Assembly (NCBI GenBank): GCA_026122225.1
Contig: JANEZZ010001960.1
Coordinates: 620,001 to 684,000 of the forward strand
DNA: 64,000 nt
Direction of reading: 5' to 3'
From: Heloderma charlesbogerti
Taxonomy: Eukaryota; Chordata; Lepidosauria; Squamata; Helodermatidae
Numbering within the stretch: position 1 is the stretch's first letter; each line of letters begins with the position of its first letter. Both the position numbers and the translations under genes were made by a program. The notes beneath the pieces were generated by a model, which saw only the letters and a list, made by a program, of their open reading frames with translations, was not told the DNA's origin and searched no databases. Below, one piece after another: positions 52,301-62,100 of this stretch.

Positions 52301-53986
52301 ACCCCATTTATTTGAGCTATGAGAGAAACTGAATTTGTTTTAACTTTTTAAAAAGTCTCTCAGAGCTCTTTTGTCCCTTCTTCTCAGGAATTCCTGAGTA
52401 ATTAATATGGATTTCCCATATCCAGTATGTTGCATCTATGATTCATGTTTTGTTGCATTTTGTTTGTGTGAGGTTAAGTTCAAACAACACAGAAGGCTAA
52501 GAGATACAGTTAAAACAGAGAAATATGTTAATACTCACAACAAAAGACTAAAGTACCATATGGATTGTTAACTACCTTAGTCACTACAAAGTAGAAAATA
52601 AATGCTCTTCAGTCCCTACACTCTGAAAATATTTTTCCCTATGTAATAAAGAGTTACTAATATTGTGACAATGTCATTATCACCTTTCCCATCCCCCTCA
52701 AGTGAACCACCACAAACTCCTCCATGTCCCCTACTGCCAAGGCCTTCACATACCATTTCTTGGTGGATGGAATCTGGCGGAATTTCCAGCACTTTGCAGT
52801 TATGACCTTGGCCGCCACTAAAAAGGCAAAGCTAGATATACATTCTAGAGTGTGGTAGAAGAGGTCTCTACTTGCACTCACTGCATTTCCAAGGGATATG
52901 TTTCCTTAGCAAAGAATTCAAGCAGAAACCATGTCTTCACACTAGAATTGTAGATCTTGTCTTCGCCCCAAAATTCACACAGGACCCTACCTTTATTCTT
53001 TACCATATACCCTCCTATGCAGACAACAAGATAACTATAAGCGGTCATTTTGAGAAGGATCTTAAGAGTCTCTTCCCAATAACAGCTGGGCATAACCAAC
53101 CCATGGGCAGAAGATATGGATCTGACTGATGACATTTCCAGCAGCCTAGCCATCATTCTGACAGTGGTTTAAGATGCCATCTACAGAATACGTTATACTG
53201 TGTTTCTTGCAGTGTTAGACATAACCTGAACAAAGCTGCTGATTTTGATGCTATAGTTTAAGATTATTTCAATAAGTTTCATAGCATGTCCAATTAATGA
53301 TTTTAGCTGATTAATCACCTGCCATCTTAGCAATTGTACAGGTCAACCAATTACACAAAACCAATTCTTATTTTTATTGCTAATTGCCTTGGATGTTTTA
53401 TTATACAAAGGTGATTAATACATTGTATATACAAATAAAAACTACAACATGGATGCCTTATGATTATGAAGGGAGATGAGAGATATTTAGGACTTTCAAC
53501 AGGAAGGCCATCCTTAACATTTTATTTTTCATTACACTAATACTCCAAAACTGAAGTAAGCTCACAGCCCCACTGCGTAGAATTGGCCTTCACTGATCAA
53601 TCAACTAACATTTGTGTTGATTAACCTTCTGACTGTTATAATTTGGGATGCTTTCATTTAACCTAGCTCTACCAGAATTGCACAACAAACAAATAAAATG
53701 CATCTCCATGTAATGTCCAGGCTTACAGGAGCACAGACCTGTACTTCTTTGCGGCTTTTTAACTAGTGTTTTCTTTACTTGCACCCCAAAGCAGCAGATG
53801 TTACACACAAAACATACACCCCACAATCCAACTACTTACGAATTTCAGAAGGCAGATGTTCTCTCGCAGGGCTCCTATACAGCCAGCAAATCCCAGAATG
53901 AACATTACCCCTCCAACAAACAAGATAAGGACCACAGGGTCAAAGCCAGGGAGACGGGTAATTTTGGATAAGTCAGACAGCACACC
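43281..53986 (-). CDS. TSPAN14: TSPAN14, TspanC8 tetraspanin (six of its exons; N-terminus outside window)
   Basis: Six minus-strand exons (53840-53986, 51283-51453, 48627-48752, 48350-48394, 46045-46164, 43281-43352), all phase 0, join into 226 residues plus stop. That is the length expected for human TSPAN14 (270) from residue 45 on. Visible parts: end of the small loop (GVLSDLSKITRL), TM2 with GCIGALRENICLL, TM3 (FCGTIVLIFVMELAVAVLAF), the large extracellular loop and TM4 (IYIVAGVFVAISLLQIFGIY). The large loop has CCG, PFSCC and in all eight cysteines, the definition of the TspanC8 group. TspanC8 proteins bind ADAM10 and control its exit from the ER and its sheddase activity on targets such as Notch. 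FCGTIVLIF, FLFQDWVKDR and SLQK separate TSPAN14 from TSPAN5 and TSPAN17. Exons for the first 44 residues were not seen up to 64000. Confidence 0.95.
44616..44758. repeat. hairpin MITE
   Basis: AAGCAGCCCTCCCCAACTTA and CAGCTTGGGGAAGGCTGCCT are inverted ends, with GGAGCTGAAGTCCAAAATAT mirroring GTTTGGACTACAGTGCCC in the arms. Confidence 0.8.
45590..45722. repeat. hairpin MITE
   Basis: CATTCCCCAACCTCGCACCC and GGGTGCCAGGTTGAAGAAGG are inverted ends. Same family as 44616-44758. Confidence 0.8.
46045..46164 (-). CDS. TSPAN14: TSPAN14 exon matching residues 208-247
   Basis: 120 nt, 40 codons: SQSFWDERIFTRGCIPALEA, WLPRNIYIVAGVFVAISLLQ. It carries the eighth cysteine (TRGC) and most of TM4. The acceptor is TCTTCCAG and the donor CAG|GTGAGT. 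Confidence 0.95.
46165..48349 (-). other. TSPAN14 intron
   Basis: It contains a short RTE 3' end at about 47200-47275 in sense orientation (CACGAAGAGTCGGAAGCGAC then AATAAACAACAAAAACAACC). The rest shows nothing I recognise. Confidence 0.8.
48350..48394 (-). CDS. TSPAN14: TSPAN14 45-nt microexon matching residues 193-207
   Basis: Fifteen codons, QNVVNTQCGYDVRNL, carrying the seventh loop cysteine. The acceptor is CTCTTCAG and the donor CTG|GTGAGT. It is too short to stand out on its own but fits phase 0 and the family sequence exactly. Confidence 0.92.
48395..48626 (-). other. short TSPAN14 intron
   Basis: 232 bp, with a (CA)n tract at 48537-48555. Confidence 0.9.
48627..48752 (-). CDS. TSPAN14: TSPAN14 exon matching residues 151-192
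   Basis: 126 nt, 42 codons: NQCCGAENPNDWNLNIYFNC and ERCGVPFSCCIPDPA. It contributes six of the eight loop cysteines, including CCG and PFSCC. The acceptor is TTCTTGCAG and the donor GCT|GTAAGC. NWT-type glycosylation sites are not obvious; N-C-S (YFNCSS) is a candidate sequon. Confidence 0.95.
49305..49490 (-). mobile_element. tRNA-derived SINE relic, antisense
   Basis: CACCTTTCCTCCAAAGTGAT, CAGTGAGGTAATTAGGCTGA, AACCCAAGGTCATCCAGAGA and CCTCTAACCACTACGCCACT parallel the SINE at 18996-19240; the last is the complement of the tRNA-like head. Confidence 0.65.
49565..50735 (-). mobile_element. L2-type LINE 3' fragment, antisense
   Basis: It is similar to 24590-25740: GGGAGGGAGTTCCACAATCT (49739) versus AGAGCTCATTCCACAGCCGG, ACAGTAATCCAGTCTGGATG (50132) versus GCAGTAATCCAGACTTGAAG, and CGGTTTCATGTAGACGTTAA (50538) versus TGGTTTCATGTAGATGTTAA. 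The coding frame is destroyed. The MITE at 49884 inserted later. Confidence 0.8.
49884..50018. repeat. hairpin MITE with ~36-bp perfect arms
   Basis: GGGTGGGGAACTTGTGGCCC plus TCAAGATGTTGTTGGA at the left is exactly complemented by TCCAACAACATCTTGA plus GGGCCACAAGTTCCCCACCC at the right. Confidence 0.9.
51283..51453 (-). CDS. TSPAN14: TSPAN14 exon matching residues 94-150
   Basis: 171 nt, 57 codons: TM3 (FCGTIVLIFVMELAVAVL) and the first helices of the large loop (IKSYRDDIDLQNLIDSLQKM). The acceptor is TTTTGCAG and the donor ATG|GTAAGC. YRDDIDLQNLID is shared with TSPAN5, 14 and 17; the TM3 sequence is specific to TSPAN14. Confidence 0.95.
51791..52002. repeat. MITE-like inverted repeat
   Basis: TGACCCAGTTCGGAAATTAA (51790) plus ACAACCTATGGTCAACAAACC is mirrored by GGTTTGTTAACCATAGATTG plus ATCATCTGAACTGGGTCA (to 52002). 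Target duplication not evident. Confidence 0.75.
52657..52881 (-). mobile_element. possible L1 ORF2 C-terminal relic
   Basis: The frame FLVAAKVITAKCWKFRQIPS resembles the L1 ORF2 end motif (LxAAxxxIAxxWK). Compare TVAKRLIFQAQKDKHPSP in the L1 at 54720-55031. Only a short stretch; low certainty. Confidence 0.4.
53840..53986 (-). CDS. TSPAN14: TSPAN14 exon matching residues 45-93
   Basis: 147 nt, 49 codons, from GVLSDLSKITRLPGFDPVVL to GALRENICLLKF. The acceptor is TGTCTTAG and the donor TTC|GTAAGT. It covers the small extracellular loop and TM2. The GCIGALREN motif is diagnostic of tetraspanins. Confidence 0.95.
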
Positions 53987-55380
53987 CTAAGACAAACAAA
54001 CAAACAAACAAACAAAAGATAAAGAGTGACAATCTGCTCTGCTTATACTGATTAATTATCACTCTGAATTATAACTTTGAAACACCACTCAAGAGCAGCA
54101 CTATGTGTGTGCCAAGATTCCACAGAAGTGCACAAAAAGTGCAGGATGAGGCAGTGGGAACAGGACACCATTTCTAGAGGTCTGTTTGCTCACTCTTCTT
54201 TTAAAAATAAATATAAAACACTGGATGCAAGTTTCATGACTGCAAAGTGTGGGAATCCATGTTGTAATCTCAGAAGCAAGAGTAAGATCTCCATGGTTGG
54301 GGGCAGAACTTCAATGTCCTTGGTCTTTCTGGGATGAGCAAAATAAGAACTAAGCAAATTTGTGCTATTTGCATAAAACATAGATCATAGAACTTGGCTT
54401 TCTTGGCAGTGCATTTTGACTGCCTAGGCATAGAACTTTGTGCCTCAAAACAAAACAAAACAAGCAACAAAACCCCCAAGACACTGTTTTCTTGAAAAAA
54501 TATAAATTTTCATTTTTTAAAAAACTTTATTTGCAATTATAACAAAACAAAATTGGGGGAGGGGCTACCAACAACAAGACCAATAGAAGGAACAGAACAA
54601 CAACAACAACAGCATATCAATTTGCAATAATTATTCACAACACCAATAATTTTTTTTTAAGAGGGGGGAAAGAAAGATTTGACATTTCCATTTCAAACGT
54701 ATACATTAATATAAAGAAATCATATATCTAAATAAGCATCCAAATGAAATTGACGACTGCAGGATATATGTTCAAATGCAGTAAGAGCAGTAAGTTCTTC
54801 AGACTGCTGAATAACTGGTGATGGGTGTTTATCCTTCTGGGCTTGAAATATGAGTCTCTTTGCAACCGTTAGGGCTTTCAGAGTCCACTTTTGCTGTCCA
54901 ACTGTTAATCCCCATATCACAGGAATATAATTTAAAAGTGCATGAGCGTCTGCAATTATCATGGACTTTTCAAGAGCAAAATGTATGCAGGCAATAACTT
55001 CCAACCAGAATCCACCACACAGTATGCCCAAGTCACATGTGTTAGTGATGCACTGTGCACATTACAACACTAGTGCACCTAGCCAGCTTCTTCTTAACCA
55101 GCCTCTGTGGTGTCCAATACACACAAAACATCACTTCTTGTTGAATCAGCCTCAATTTTAAATTTACAGAAATAGTACATATGGAAACTACGGCCACTTT
55201 CTATGGCATTCCAATTCCCTATTCCATTCTTCTCTAACATACTGATCATCCATTTTATTACATTCCAAAAGACATTTATAAATAACTATTGTAGGCTTAG
55301 CTTTCTGTAAAGATCCATTTAATTCCTCCAACAATACAAGAGCTGCTGAAGCACTAATTGCTAATGGCCCATATATAGAC

Positions 55381-58300
55381 CCCCTTCATGGATCACTGCC
55401 TTGTTGTGGAGAAGGGGCTTGCGTAACTCAGTGAAGCCATAAGCTATGCCGTGCAGGGCCACCCAAGACGGACAGGTCATGGCAGAGAGTTCTGACAAAA
55501 TGTGGTCCACTGGAGAAGGAAATGGCAACCCACTCCAGTATTCTTGCCAAGAAAACCCCATGGAAAGTATCACAAGGCTAAAAGATATGACGCCGGAAGA
55601 TGAGCCCCTCAGGTCGGAAGGTGTCCAATATGCTACTGGGGAAGAGCAGAGGGTATTTCCAAGTAGCGCCAGAAAGAGTGAAGCGGCTGGGCCAAACCCG
55701 AAAGGACACTCAGCTGTGGATGTGTCTGGTGGTGAAAAGAAAATCCGATGTTGTAAAGAACAATATTGTTTAGGAACCTGGAATGTCAGATCAATGAATC
55801 AAGGTAAGCTGGAGGTGGTCAAACATGAGATGACAAGATTGAACATCGACATCTTGGGAATCAGCGAACTAAAATGGACAGGCATGGGCGAATTTAATTC
55901 AGGTGACCATCATATCTACTATTGTGGGCAAGAATCCCTTAGAAGAAATGGAGTAGCACTCATAGTCAACAAAAGGGTGGGAAAAGCAGTACTGGGGTAC
56001 AATCTTAAAAATGATAGAATGATCTCAGTACGAATCCAAGGCAAACCATTCAACATCACAGTAATTCAAGTCTATGCCCCAACCACTGAGGCCGAAGAAG
56101 CTGAGGTTGATCGGTTCTATGAAGACCTACAACACCTTCTAGAACTAACACCAAAAAAAGATGTCCTCTTCATCATAGGGGATTGGAATGCTAAAGTAGG
56201 AAGTCAAGAAATCACCGGGATAACAGGCAGGCATGGCCTTGGTGTACAAAATGAAGCAGGACAAAAGCTAATAGAGTTTTGCCAAGAGAACATGCTGATC
56301 ATAGCAAACACTCTTTTCCAGCAGCACAAGAGGCGACTCTACACATGGACGTCACCAGATGGTCAATATCGAAATCAGATTGATTATGTCCTTTGCAGCC
56401 AAAGATGGAGAAGCTCCATACAGTCAGTAAAAACAAGACCTGGAGCTGACTGTGGCTCAGATCATGAGCTGCTTCTTGCAAAATTTCGGCTTAAATTGAA
56501 GAACGTCGGGAAAACCACTAAACCGTTCAGGTATGACCTAAATCATATCCCTGATGAATATACAGTGGAGGTGAGGAATAGATTTCAGGGATTAGACCTG
56601 ATAGACAGAGTGCCTGAGGAACTATGGACGGAGGTCCGTAACATTGTTCAGGAGGCAGCAACGAAATCCATCCCAAAGAAAAAGAAATGCAAGAAAGCCA
56701 AGTGGCTGTCTGATGAGGCTTTACAAGTAGCTCACGAAAGAAGGGAAGCGAAAAGCAAGGGAGAAAGGGGAAGATATACCCAACTGAATGCAGAGTTCCA
56801 GAGAATAGCAAGGAGAGACAAGAAGGCCTTCTTAAATGAACAATGCAAAGAAATCGAGGAAAACAACAGAATGGGAAAGACTAGAGATCTCTTCAAGAAA
56901 ATTGGAGATCTCAAGGGAACGTTTTGTGCAAAGACGGGCATGATAAAGGACAAAGAAGGCAGGGACCTAACAGAAGCAGATGAGATTAAGAAGAGGTGGC
57001 AAGAATACACAGAAGAACTATACAGGAAAGATCTGAATGTCCCTGATAGCCATGATAGTGCGCTCACTGAACTTGAGCCAGACATCCTAGAGAGTGAAGT
57101 CAAGTGGGCCTTAGGAAGCATTAGTAACAACAAAGCTAGCGGAAATGACAGTATTCCAGCCGAGCTATTTAAAATCCTAAAAGATGATGCTGTTAAAGTG
57201 CTGCACTCAATATGCCAACAAATCTGGATCACTCAACAGTGGCCACAAGACTGGAAAAGGTCAGTTTACATTCCAATTCCAAAGAAGGGCAACGCCAAAG
57301 AGTGTTCAAACTACCGCACCATTGCGCTCATTTCACATGCCAGCAAGGTGATGCTCAAAATCCTACAAGCTAGGCCTCAGCAGTATGCGAACCGAGAACT
57401 ACCGGAAGTACAAGCTGGGTTTCGAAGAGGCAGAGGAACTAGAGATCAAATCGCCAACATTCGCTGCATCATGGAGAAAGCAAGAGAATTCCAGAAAAAC
57501 GTCTATTTCTGCTTCATTGACTACGCTAAAGCCTTTGATTGTGTGGATCACAACAAACTGTGGCAAATTCTTAAAGTGATGGGAGTACCAGACCACCTTA
57601 CCTGTCTCCTGAGAAACCTGTACGAGGGTCAAGAAGCAACAGTAAGAACCACACATGGAACAACCGATTGGTTCAAAATTGGGAAAGGAGTACGACAAGG
57701 CTGCATATTGTCACCCTGCTTATTTAACTTATATGCAGAGTACATCATGAGAAATGCCGGGTTGGATGAATCAGAGGTCGGAATTAAGATTGCTGGGAGA
57801 ATTATCAACAACCTCCGATACGCAGACGATACCACCCTAATGGCAGAAAGCGAAGAGGATCTAAAGAGCCTCTTGTTGAAGGTGAAAGAGGAGAGTGCAA
57901 AAGCTGGTTTGAAACTCAACATTAAAAAAACGAAGATCATGGCATCTGGCCCCATCACTTCCTGGCATATAGAAGGGGAAGAAATGGAAGCAGTGACAGA
58001 TTTTACTTTCTTGGGCTCCAAGATCACCGCAGACGGTGACTGTAGCCATGAAATTAAAAGACGCTTGCTCCTTGGGAGGAAAGCTATGGCCAACCTAGAC
58101 AGCATAGTAAGAAGCAGAGACATCACCTTGCCGACAAAGGTCCGTCTAATCAAAGCTATGGTTTTCCCAGTAGTAATGTATGGCTGTGAGAGCTGGACTA
58201 TAAGGAAGGCTGAGCGCCGAAGAATTGATGCTTTCGAACTGTGGTGCTGGAGAAGACTCTTACGAGTCCCCTGGACTGCAAGGAGGTCCAATCAGTCAAT

Positions 58301-58599
58301 CCTAAAGGAAATCAACCCTGAGTGCTCATTGGAAGGACAGATAATGAAGCTGAAGCTCCAATATTTTGGCGACGTAATGCGAAGAGAAAACTCCCTGGAA
58401 AAGACCCTGATGCTGGGAAAGACTGAAGGCAAAAGGAGAAGAGGACGGCAGAGGATGAGATGGCTAGATAGCATCACGAATGCAATGAATATGAACTTGA
58501 GCACACTCCGGGAGAGAGCGCAGGACAGGAAGGCCTGGCGTGCTATGGTCCATGGGGTCACGAAGAGTCGGGCACGACTGAACGACTGAACAACAACAA
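55381..58599 (+). mobile_element. BovB (RTE) LINE, essentially full length, recent insertion
   Basis: The 3219-bp element runs from CCCCTTCATGGATCACTGCC to the tail GAACGACTGAACAACAACAA. It is flanked by an exact 11-bp duplication CATATATAGAC (55370-55380 and 58600-58610). Length and ends match complete BovB elements. The perfect duplication and a single open frame through endonuclease and reverse transcriptase indicate recent insertion. It is inserted in an L1 relic in opposite orientation. Confidence 0.95.
55446..58589 (+). CDS. BovB ORF2: AP endonuclease plus reverse transcriptase, 1047 residues
   Basis: The single open frame encodes the BovB polyprotein that nicks target DNA and reverse-transcribes its own RNA at the nick. 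Endonuclease domain (about residues 107-345): LGTWNVRSMNQGKL, ELKWTGMG with catalytic E141, IIGDWNAKVG, and GSDHELL with D339 and H340. Reverse transcriptase: NYRTIALISHASKVMLKIL, QAGFRRGRGTRDQI, DYAKAFD (motif A, near residues 692-698), GVRQGCILSPCLFNLY, and catalytic YADD at 792-795. The C-terminal region holds CESWTIRKAERR and PWTARRSNQSIL. Protein length and domains equal intact BovB. The first ~100 residues come from the 5' leader (GEGNGNPLQYSCQENP), so the true start could be a later methionine. This is not a host gene. Confidence 0.93.
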   Translation: MPCRATQDGQVMAESSDKMWSTGEGNGNPLQYSCQENPMESITRLKDMTPEDEPLRSEGVQYATGEEQRVFPSSARKSEAAGPNPKGHSAVDVSGGEKKIRCCKEQYCLGTWNVRSMNQGKLEVVKHEMTRLNIDILGISELKWTGMGEFNSGDHHIYYCGQESLRRNGVALIVNKRVGKAVLGYNLKNDRMISVRIQGKPFNITVIQVYAPTTEAEEAEVDRFYEDLQHLLELTPKKDVLFIIGDWNAKVGSQEITGITGRHGLGVQNEAGQKLIEFCQENMLIIANTLFQQHKRRLYTWTSPDGQYRNQIDYVLCSQRWRSSIQSVKTRPGADCGSDHELLLAKFRLKLKNVGKTTKPFRYDLNHIPDEYTVEVRNRFQGLDLIDRVPEELWTEVRNIVQEAATKSIPKKKKCKKAKWLSDEALQVAHERREAKSKGERGRYTQLNAEFQRIARRDKKAFLNEQCKEIEENNRMGKTRDLFKKIGDLKGTFCAKTGMIKDKEGRDLTEADEIKKRWQEYTEELYRKDLNVPDSHDSALTELEPDILESEVKWALGSISNNKASGNDSIPAELFKILKDDAVKVLHSICQQIWITQQWPQDWKRSVYIPIPKKGNAKECSNYRTIALISHASKVMLKILQARPQQYANRELPEVQAGFRRGRGTRDQIANIRCIMEKAREFQKNVYFCFIDYAKAFDCVDHNKLWQILKVMGVPDHLTCLLRNLYEGQEATVRTTHGTTDWFKIGKGVRQGCILSPCLFNLYAEYIMRNAGLDESEVGIKIAGRIINNLRYADDTTLMAESEEDLKSLLLKVKEESAKAGLKLNIKKTKIMASGPITSWHIEGEEMEAVTDFTFLGSKITADGDCSHEIKRRLLLGRKAMANLDSIVRSRDITLPTKVRLIKAMVFPVVMYGCESWTIRKAERRRIDAFELWCWRRLLRVPWTARRSNQSILKEINPECSLEGQIMKLKLQYFGDVMRRENSLEKTLMLGKTEGKRRRGRQRMRWLDSITNAMNMNLSTLRERAQDRKAWRAMVHGVTKSRARLND

Positions 58600-59755
58600 C
58601 ATATATAGACACCAAAAGGTGCTGTAATTCAATATACTGCCACTCAGCACTCAATGATAAGTGGTATCTACACCACAGACTTGACAATAGTACAAACTGA
58701 TCGTCTGATCCCATTAACTGAACTAAAGTATAAATTCTACTATCAACCCAATTCCTCCACAACAAAAGGCTGTTCCTCTATTTTCAAACCAGGATTCCCC
58801 CATAAAGTTAATTTAGCATGAGAATATGGATCAAACTGCAGCCAACAAAACATTATGTGCCGGGTCTCTGTAACTGCCGGAATTGCAGGTGGAGCCATTC
58901 CTTTCTTTTTAATCTGCCTAGAAGCTAGTGCCATCCAGCCAAAAAGAGGTGTCAGATACTTTGGATCCAAACAGCTCATGGAGGAGTATAAAACGAAAAA
59001 GATGTATTTCAGTCATTGGCGTGAGATAACAGAGAAGCCTTATGATATAAACAAAGATCTGGAAAATTAAATCCTCCCTCCCTAATTGGCAACTGCATCC
59101 TTTTAAGTGAAAACCGGGGAGAAGCCCCCCCCACACACACACAAATAAACTTCTGAAATGCTGCACAGAGTTTTTGAAAATACTTTTAAGAAATATATTA
59201 CGCAATACTACACAATACATAAATTATCGGTGGTAAAACATTCAAGTACACTAAGCTTACCCCAAGTACTTAAATTAAGTGATACCCATCTTTCCAAATC
59301 AAGAGATATTTTTGCCTGCAGTACACTTACATTCACTTTAATAATTTGAGAAATATCTCTGGGCACCTGTATTCCAAGATAGGCTATAATGTTGGGACAC
59401 CAGTGGAACTGCCATTTAGAAGCTACATCTGATAACTTCATACTACCTACTGCCATTAATTCAGATTTTAACCAATTGATAGTATAACCTGAAAACTATC
59501 AATTAATCTTATTAATTTTAGCATAGGAGACTCTAACTTACTGACAAATAACAACATTTTGTTATTGTTGTTGTTGTAATAATAAGGTTCAAGACAGTCT
59601 TGTATGTTGTGGGAGTATTATAATTGCAATGTAGTGTCGATATGAGAACATAGGTTATAAGATATTAGGTTCATTATAAATGTAAAGAGAGAGAGAGGGA
59701 GGGACGGAGGTTCCATTCTGTAAACTGGATTGTGTATGAATTTAATTCTGTAATG

Positions 59756-60182
59756 CAAGGGTGCACAACTTTTTTGGCCCATGAGGGCTACATCCAATGT
59801 GGATGTGTGGCCTCTTTCAACCTCCAGAGACCCCTACATCTCAGCACACAGGGATGGAGAGGTTTAGCCCTCCCCTTCCTACCAATATCTAGAGATCACT
59901 GGGGGTTGGAAGAGGCTTTCACCTCTCCTGTTCCACAGCAAACTCCACTGAGACTGTGGTTTGTCTGCCACTACTAGCAACGGGAAAACAGCAGCCACAG
60001 AAGTAGAATCACTGGGGTTTGGGAGAACCTTTCACCTCTCCCATCACCCAGTGATCCCCAGTGAAATTGCTGCATTCCCCCACAAGCTGCAGATCAGCTG
60101 GGCTGCAGAGGAAAGCGGGTGGGGTTCTGCCAGCTTCACAGAGTGTGCCAGGAACAGCCACAGTCCATGGGCTGCACACTTG
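59756..60182. repeat. possible hAT-derived MITE
   Basis: AAGGGTGCACAACTTTTTTG with GCCCATGAGGGC at the left and CCATGGGCTGCACACTTGAG at the right are imperfect inverted ends. No target duplication was verified. Confidence 0.45.
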
Positions 60183-61879
60183 AGTTGTAACGGATGAACT
60201 GAAATTTTCGATGAGGATATAATGTATGGAATGCTGGTACGAGATAATACGTCACTTTATTTTCAGAATTAATAAAGAATATATCTTCCATTTGCAAGTT
60301 GCAATTCTTGCAGGGTGTAACTTCCACCAAAAATGTCTTAGGCAAAAGGACGGATTGCATCCATTTGGATACCTACAAATCATGCTAAATCTTCAGGTTA
60401 TGAAAGTTGTACTTTATTTATTTATTTGCTTGCTCCCCAGGCAGAGAAACGGGAAGGGGCTATGCCTGCATGTACACAAAGCTCAGGACAATTCTACTTC
60501 CAATGAGAAAGGTGTGTGTGTCACCTGACAGGGCATTAAATTACAAAAAGCCTGCATAATTTTCCTTATTACATATTACAGTGTTTCAGCTGTCGACTTC
60601 AGTATATACCTAAATATGTAAAACGCACATGCAACCAACATGTTTAGAAATATCTGCGTCATATATGTAATTTGTCAGCTGTCTGTCAAGTATATAATGC
60701 GTAGCAAAACCCAAGTGTCATCTTAAAATGGCCCTAAAAATATCTGTTCTGCCAGCCCATTTGAGGACCTTGCAGCCAAAAGAGGCCTCCACTAGATGGT
60801 GCTAACAGGCTGAGCAGTGCCTCGACTTTGATTTGTTTTGGAAATAGCTGCTAGTGTAGCTGTAGTATCCATTTCCTGCACCAGAGGGAAAGACACAAAA
60901 GAGTATCATTTCTGGGCAGATTCAGTAGCTAACATATATCACTAAATAAGCTAATGATTCTCAAGGCTGAGCCAAGGGCTTACTCTTGCTTCTCAACACC
61001 TGAATACTTAAGTTCAGGAAGTGTATCTAGGTGTTTAAGTAGCTCCATTCAGATACATGCCCTCAGAACCACCTTTAGGAACTCAAGGAGAAAACATGTT
61101 CGAATGCCTATGTGTGATGGGGTGAATTTATAGATTAATGACTGGGGGTGGAGGGTAAGGGTGACTATCCCACAAATTGTTCCAAAGCACCAAAGGTGAA
61201 CTGCTTCACGGGGATGCTATTTATCAAAAGCACACTCTTGGTATTAGCCTTGGGTTTCCTTTCAAAACAGCAGCGCCAGCTATCAAAATAGTGTGTGCGG
61301 GGGGAATCTTAGCTATCCAGAAATGACATGGGTCACCGACTAGAACGTGGACTGAATGTTAAGTGTTAAGATTTGTGCAAAATGAAAAGCATTATTAAAA
61401 TACTCAGAGTTCGATCCAAAGAAAAGTGAGTGGAAGGAAAATAGCACTGCTCTGCAAAACCTTGCACAAGCATCCACAGAAACTTTTGCACAATGCTATA
61501 ATAATACGGAGATTCTGGAACAGTTCTTATGTTTTTGCTTGCACAAGTGGAAGAACATCTTTGGATTTAGTTTCACTTTCCCCATGCCGCGCTCTCATCT
61601 AATGCAGGGTTTAATAGGACTTCAGTGAACAGAAAAATGCTTTCCACATGCAGAAGGGAACCTTTGGATCCAACCTTTACTGCTCAAAGATGGTTGTTTT
61701 GAATCTCTGTGAGGCTTTCATAGGAAACACTGAACCAAAGAGGCAGAGGTCCAATGTAGTTGTGCCAATTGTGGCAGTTGCGGGGGGGGGGGAAGACACA
61801 TGGGCACCAATGAGATTTACCACTTATCTCAGCCTATATACTAGTAATCCCCATTTTCATCTGTAAATATGTTGGAAGG

Positions 61880-62100
61880 GATGAGGCAGTGTGGTGACCT
61901 AATTAGAGTGCTGGACTTCGACTGGGAACATGTGAGTTTGAATCCCAGCTTGGCCCAAGGTCAGAAACTGAGCTTCGTGATCTAGTTGCAGTCGTGCAGA
62001 ATGGTTGTGAGGATACAACAGAGTAGCCCCATCCATGTACACCAACCAGAACTCCTTGCAGGAAGGGTAGGAAGTAACTGGGAAGGCTAAATAAAATGGT
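61880..62100 (+). mobile_element. tRNA-derived SINE relic, sense
   Basis: GAGGCAGTGTGGTGACCTAA (box A region), GAGTTTGAATCCC (box B), TTGGCCCAAGGTCAGAAACT, then AGGCTAAATAAAATGG. Same family as 18996-19240. Confidence 0.65.

Larger units (their letters stand above)
51454..53839 (-). other. TSPAN14 intron
   Basis: It contains an inverted-repeat element (51791-52002) and a possible L1 C-terminal relic on the minus strand (52657-52881: FLVAAKVITAKCWKFRQIPS). 52890-53839: nothing recognised. Confidence 0.75.
54495..59480 (-). mobile_element. L1 LINE 3' part, antisense, split by the BovB insertion
   Basis: Right piece, minus strand: WQFHWCPNIIAYLGIQVPRD and LERWVSLNLSTWGKLSVL (59208-59456), then PKYLTPLFGWMALASRQIKK (58743-58979). 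Left piece: TLKALTVAKRLIFQAQKDKH (54720-55031). These are the post-YADD and C-terminal portions of L1 ORF2 in the right order. The T-rich stretch near 54495-54540 is the complement of the poly(A) end. Relic with frame breaks. Confidence 0.7.

Noticed and set aside
43281..53986. TSPAN5 or TSPAN17 as identity of the tetraspanin
   Set aside because: The TM3 stretch FCGTIVLIF, FLFQDWVKDR and the IDSLQK segment are TSPAN14-type; TSPAN5/17 have a different TM3 and IDFTQEYW/IDFAQEYW.
55446..58589. A large single-exon host gene
   Set aside because: The 1047-codon frame is a BovB retrotransposon ORF with target duplication and 3' tail, not a host protein.
56527..58765. Minus-strand open frames opposite the BovB
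   Set aside because: They are mirror frames of the intact BovB ORF, produced by its composition.
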